A stretch of 64,000 bases of DNA from Actimicrobium antarcticum (GTDB lineage Bacteria > Pseudomonadota > Gammaproteobacteria > Burkholderiales > Burkholderiaceae_D): NCBI RefSeq assembly GCF_039536745.1, contig NZ_BAAAZE010000005.1, positions 310,001-374,000 of the forward strand, written 5' to 3'. Position 1 is the first letter of the stretch. Every line of letters starts with the position of its first letter. The notes below the pieces were generated by a model. It searched no databases, had not been told where the DNA came from, and saw only the letters and a program-made list of their open reading frames with translations. Positions 61,207 to 64,000 of the stretch are shown in pieces. Made by a program: the position numbers and the translations under genes.

Positions 61207-62540
61207 GCGGAGATCACCTGGTTGAAGACCGCTTGCGTGCGCGCTGCCAGCAGGTCGATTTCGTCGTTGTCGAGGATGTAGGGCGGCATCAGATAGACCG
61301 TGTGTCCGATCGGCCGCAATAACAATTCCTGCTCCAGCGCCGCGACAAAAAAGCGTCGTGCAAAATCACTCGCCGGCAGGTCGGTCACGGCGTCGAAGGC
61401 CCAGATCATTCCGCGCTGGCGCAAGTGCCGCACCTGCGGATGGGCGGCCAGCGGAGCGAGTGCGGCGCTCATGCGTGCCGTCTTGATCCGGTTGGTCGCC
61501 AGCACGTCGTCCTCGGCAAAGATCGCCAGCGTCGCCAGTGCCGCGCGGCAGGCCAGCGGATTGCCGCTGTACGAATGCGAATGCAGGAAGCCGCGTGCCA
61601 CGTCACGGTCATAAAACGCATCAAAAATCGCGTCGCGCGTCATCACCAGCGAAAGCGGCAGGTAACCACCACTGATGCCTTTGGACAGGCACAGAAAATC
61701 GGGCCAGATGCCCGCCTGTTCGCAGGCAAAGAAGGTGCCACTGCGTCCGCAGCCAACCGCGATTTCATCGGCCACCAGATGGACGTCGTAGCGGTCGCAC
61801 AGCGCCCGTACCGTCGCCAGATAGGACGGGTCGTACATGCCCATGCCATTGGCGCATTGCACCAGTGGTTCGACGATCAGCGCCGCGATATGGTCGCCGC
61901 GCTCTGCCAGCAGGCGCTCCAGGGCAGCCGCTGCGCGTGCCGCGACATCGGCAGCGCACTGGCCCGGTTCGGCATGGCGTGCATCGGGACTCGGCACCAC
62001 ATGAACTTTTTGCAGCATCGGCCCGTAGGCGGTGCGAAACAGCGGCACATCCGTAACGGCCAGCGCACCGATGGTTTCACCGTGATAGCCACCTTGCAGG
62101 CACACGAATTCGCGTTTGTCGCTGCGGCCCATGTTGCGCCAGTAATGGAACGACATCTTCAACGCGATTTCCACTGCCGAAGCGCCATCGGAGGCATAAA
62201 AACAATGCCCGAGCTGGTCGCCGGTCAATGCCGCCAGTTGTTCGGAAAGTTCGACCACCGGCTCATGGGTGAACCCGGCCAGCATCGCGTGTTCGAGTTG
62301 GTCGAGCTGCAATTTTAGTGCGGCATTGATGCGCGGGTTGGCGTGGCCGAACAGATTGACCCACCATGAACTGATGCCATCCAGATAGCGTTTGCCGTCC
62401 TGGTCGAACAGCCATGCACCACGACCATGGCTGATCGGAATCAGGGGCATTGTGTCGTGATGCTGCATTTGGGTACAGGGATGCCAGACGCTGCGGCGGC
62501 TACGGCTCACCCAGTCGCGGGTTTGGTCGGAGGTCTTCAT
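61203..62540 (-). CDS. bioA: Adenosylmethionine-8-amino-7-oxononanoate aminotransferase
   Basis: The 445-residue class III aminotransferase uses SAM as amino donor to make 7,8-diaminopelargonate. The start is the ATG ending at 62540 with GAGGATCG upstream; the open frame runs further but has no family match there. The hallmarks are HPCTQMQHHD at 20-29, DGISSWWVNLFGHANP at 54-69, GGYHGETIGA at 150-159, LVADEIAVGCGR at 255-266 and the PLP-binding Lys287 in LCLSKGISGGYLPL. It is the first gene of the bioA-bioF-bioD operon, and an 11-base inverted repeat lies 138 bases upstream. Confidence 0.95.
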   Translation of the reverse strand: MKTSDQTRDWVSRSRRSVWHPCTQMQHHDTMPLIPISHGRGAWLFDQDGKRYLDGISSWWVNLFGHANPRINAALKLQLDQLEHAMLAGFTHEPVVELSEQLAALTGDQLGHCFYASDGASAVEIALKMSFHYWRNMGRSDKREFVCLQGGYHGETIGALAVTDVPLFRTAYGPMLQKVHVVPSPDARHAEPGQCAADVAARAAAALERLLAERGDHIAALIVEPLVQCANGMGMYDPSYLATVRALCDRYDVHLVADEIAVGCGRSGTFFACEQAGIWPDFLCLSKGISGGYLPLSLVMTRDAIFDAFYDRDVARGFLHSHSYSGNPLACRAALATLAIFAEDDVLATNRIKTARMSAALAPLAAHPQVRHLRQRGMIWAFDAVTDLPASDFARRFFVAALEQELLLRPIGHTVYLMPPYILDNDEIDLLAARTQAVFNQVISA

Positions 62541-62677
62541 CGATCCTCGGGTAGGAATATAAGAGCGCGTGATTATAGCGTCCGAGACGACCAAAAATTT
62601 CGCTGTGCCGGAACAATACCGACGAGGTTTGATATGGCCACGTACGCACAATCCGCGTTATCTCCAGGTCAACTTTC

Positions 62678-62713
62678 GTTATCGAAATAATATTAAAAGG
62701 TCATTTCGATAAC
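62678..62713. promoter_or_regulatory. Perfect inverted repeat between bioA and the GAF-PAS gene
   Basis: GTTATCGAAAT (62678-62688) and its exact complement ATTTCGATAAC (62703-62713) are separated by 14 AT-rich bases. The intergenic region is divergent, so this could be an operator for either gene. The arms do not match the known BirA or BioR consensus sequences. No T-run follows. Confidence 0.5.
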
Positions 62714-62823
62714 TCTTCTTTTCTCTCGCTTCAAGCCATGCCACAATGCCTCGCCGGAGGCCCGCAGCACTACTTCATTGCGTGTGCGTCATGCAGACGC
62801 TGGCTCCTGTTTGCCGGAGATGT

Positions 62824-64000
62824 CATGGAAATGCCTGAAAGTAGCGACGAGGTAATAGCGCCTTTGAATAACTTGCCGAATTCTCTGGATCCGGAGCGAG
62901 ATTCGGCGCAGCGCGCCATGCGCTTGTTGTCCGGTTGCGTTGACCTGATTGCACAGGCGTCGACCGAGATGCAGTTGCTTAATGCGTTTTGTGCGTTGAT
63001 GACCGTCAGTGGCGGCTATGTGTTTTGCTGGATCGGGCAAGCGCTCGAGGATGACTCGTTCAAGATTCGTCCGATTGCCCAGGCTGGCGGCGAACGCAGT
63101 CTGGAAGGCATTGAAATAAGCTGGTCGTCGAGCCTGCCATTCGGAGGCGGACCGTGCGGTGAAGCAGTACGCACCGGTCAGGTAGTCGAGTGTAGCGACA
63201 TGGTCGGCAGCGATCGTTTCAATCCCTGGCAGGAGCGCATCGTACGGGATGGCCTGCGCTCGATGATCTGTTTTCCCCTGAATGACGTGTCCCGTACCTT
63301 TGGCGTGCTTGCGCTGTATCGCGACGTCATTGGCGCGCTGCCTGCGCAAGAAGTGCATTTGCTGACGCAGCTCGAAAAACAGATCGCGCAGGCCCTGCTC
63401 GGATTGCGGGCCCGTGCCGATCACAGCCAGACCGAATCGATCATGATCCGGACGGCCACTGCGCTATCGGCCAGCCACGGCAGTGAATTCCTGTGGCGTC
63501 TTGTGGCCAGCATGACCGAAGCACTGGGTGCCGACGGCGGTTTCATTGCTCGATGTCTGTCTGAAAACCCCGGGCATGCGCGCCTGATTGCCGGGGTCAT
63601 CGATGGCGAGCGTGCCACGCCTTCCGACTTTGCGCTGGCCGGAACGCCCAGCGAAGACTTGCTGACGCAGCGCGAATGGCTGGTCTGCGACGACGTGGCA
63701 AGCCGCTATCCTGCCTATCCGTTGTTCGAAAAAATGAAAGCGCAAGCCTACGTCGCTGTACGCCTGGAAGATTTCGATGGCACGCCGATCGGTATTATTG
63801 GCGTGATTTTCCGCGAGCCATTGCTGCGCTCCGCCGTGATCCGTTCAACGCTGCAGATTTACGCGATTCGTGTGGCTGGCGAAATCGAGCGCCAGGACGC
63901 CGACACCAAACTCGCCGAGCACGTGGCGTTGCTGGACAAGGCGCAAGACGCCATCATCGTGCGCGGCATCGATCAGCGCGTGCAATTCTGGAACGCTGGT
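62824..64000 (+). CDS. GAF-GAF-PAS sensory protein, 3' end outside window
   Basis: The frame is open from ATG 62824 (with CCGGAG seven bases upstream) to the end of the window, at least 392 residues. Residues about 35-200 form a first GAF domain (LLSGCVDLIAQASTEMQLLN, LPFGGGPCGEAVRTGQVVEC, FGVLALYRDV). Residues about 215-365 form a second (ALSASHGSEFLWRLVASMTE, EWLVCDDVASRYP). The final part, AQDAIIVRGIDQRVQFWNAG, is the start of a PAS domain, so a histidine kinase or GGDEF/EAL output probably follows. The protein is cytosolic, without a signal peptide or membrane segment. It is divergent from bioA. Confidence 0.85.

Noticed and set aside
62678..62713. BirA or BioR operator before bioA
   Set aside because: The arms GTTATCGAAAT do not fit the BirA (TTGTAAAC-type) or BioR (TTATCTATAA-type) consensus as I know them.

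Overview
The window looks like chromosomal DNA of a high-GC betaproteobacterium, most likely order Burkholderiales and probably close to Oxalobacteraceae. This is inferred from gene content: a PHA synthase / MaoC-phosphotransacetylase / acetate kinase / FabI-type reductase block, a recC-recB-recD operon, a bioA-bioF-bioD operon, a chromosomal ParB-like 'plasmid partition' protein and abundant short palindromic repeats. No rRNA is present, so the genus is not claimed.

Layout. 1-5107 (minus): acyl-phosphate / polyhydroxyalkanoate block (ackA cut by the window edge, MaoC-PTA fusion, phaC, FabI-like reductase). 5521-8214: exported M1 aminopeptidase. 8507-11215: ParB-like protein, a lipoprotein, a small unknown gene and a decayed second copy of the lipoprotein. 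11505-15368: an AT-rich, foreign-looking gene for a 1287-residue protein joining a methyltransferase, a PLD-type motif, an SF2 helicase, a LexA/S24-like fold and a DUF3427 C-terminus. It is the best candidate here for an undescribed (probably antiviral) system. 15563-24416: recCBD, with 4-base overlaps. 24836-26122: metY. 26200-27300: repeats. 27356-31546: malate synthase G, a haloacid dehalogenase and an outer-membrane protein. 31690: tRNA-Leu(UAA). 31899-39773: hemerythrin, DUF2062 protein, HPF-like factor, a giant kinase/ATPase/GAF/GGDEF regulator and a methyltransferase. 39888-41222: a second repeat cluster. 41267-46399: a seven-gene periplasmic copper-handling cluster. 46430-53883: secreted nuclease, SulP transporter, chemoreceptor, phosphatase, SDR and MazG-like protein. 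54011-54910: tandem repeats. 55131-59152: DUF1345 protein, AI-2E family permease, thioredoxin, a MITE-like element and a Kef/YbaL-type antiporter. 59288-62540: bioAFD. 62824-end: GAF-GAF-PAS sensor, cut by the window edge.

How the genes work together. The first block links acyl-CoA, acyl-phosphate and PHA metabolism. RecBCD supplies double-strand-break repair and lies directly beside the putative defence helicase. The copper cluster contains a multicopper oxidase, a cupredoxin, DUF411, CusF-like and Met-rich carriers and an outer-membrane channel, but no inner-membrane pump, so it appears to be a periplasmic oxidation and sequestration module. bioA, bioF and bioD give the last steps of biotin synthesis before BioB, which is not in the window.

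Non-coding space is unusually structured. Two ~0.7 kb near-palindromes share one sequence, a REP-like ~30-base palindrome recurs at least six times, a 393-base unit carrying inverted 50-base hairpins is tandemly duplicated, and a 168-base element has ~28-base terminal inverted repeats. All calls come from reading the sequence; no database search was made.
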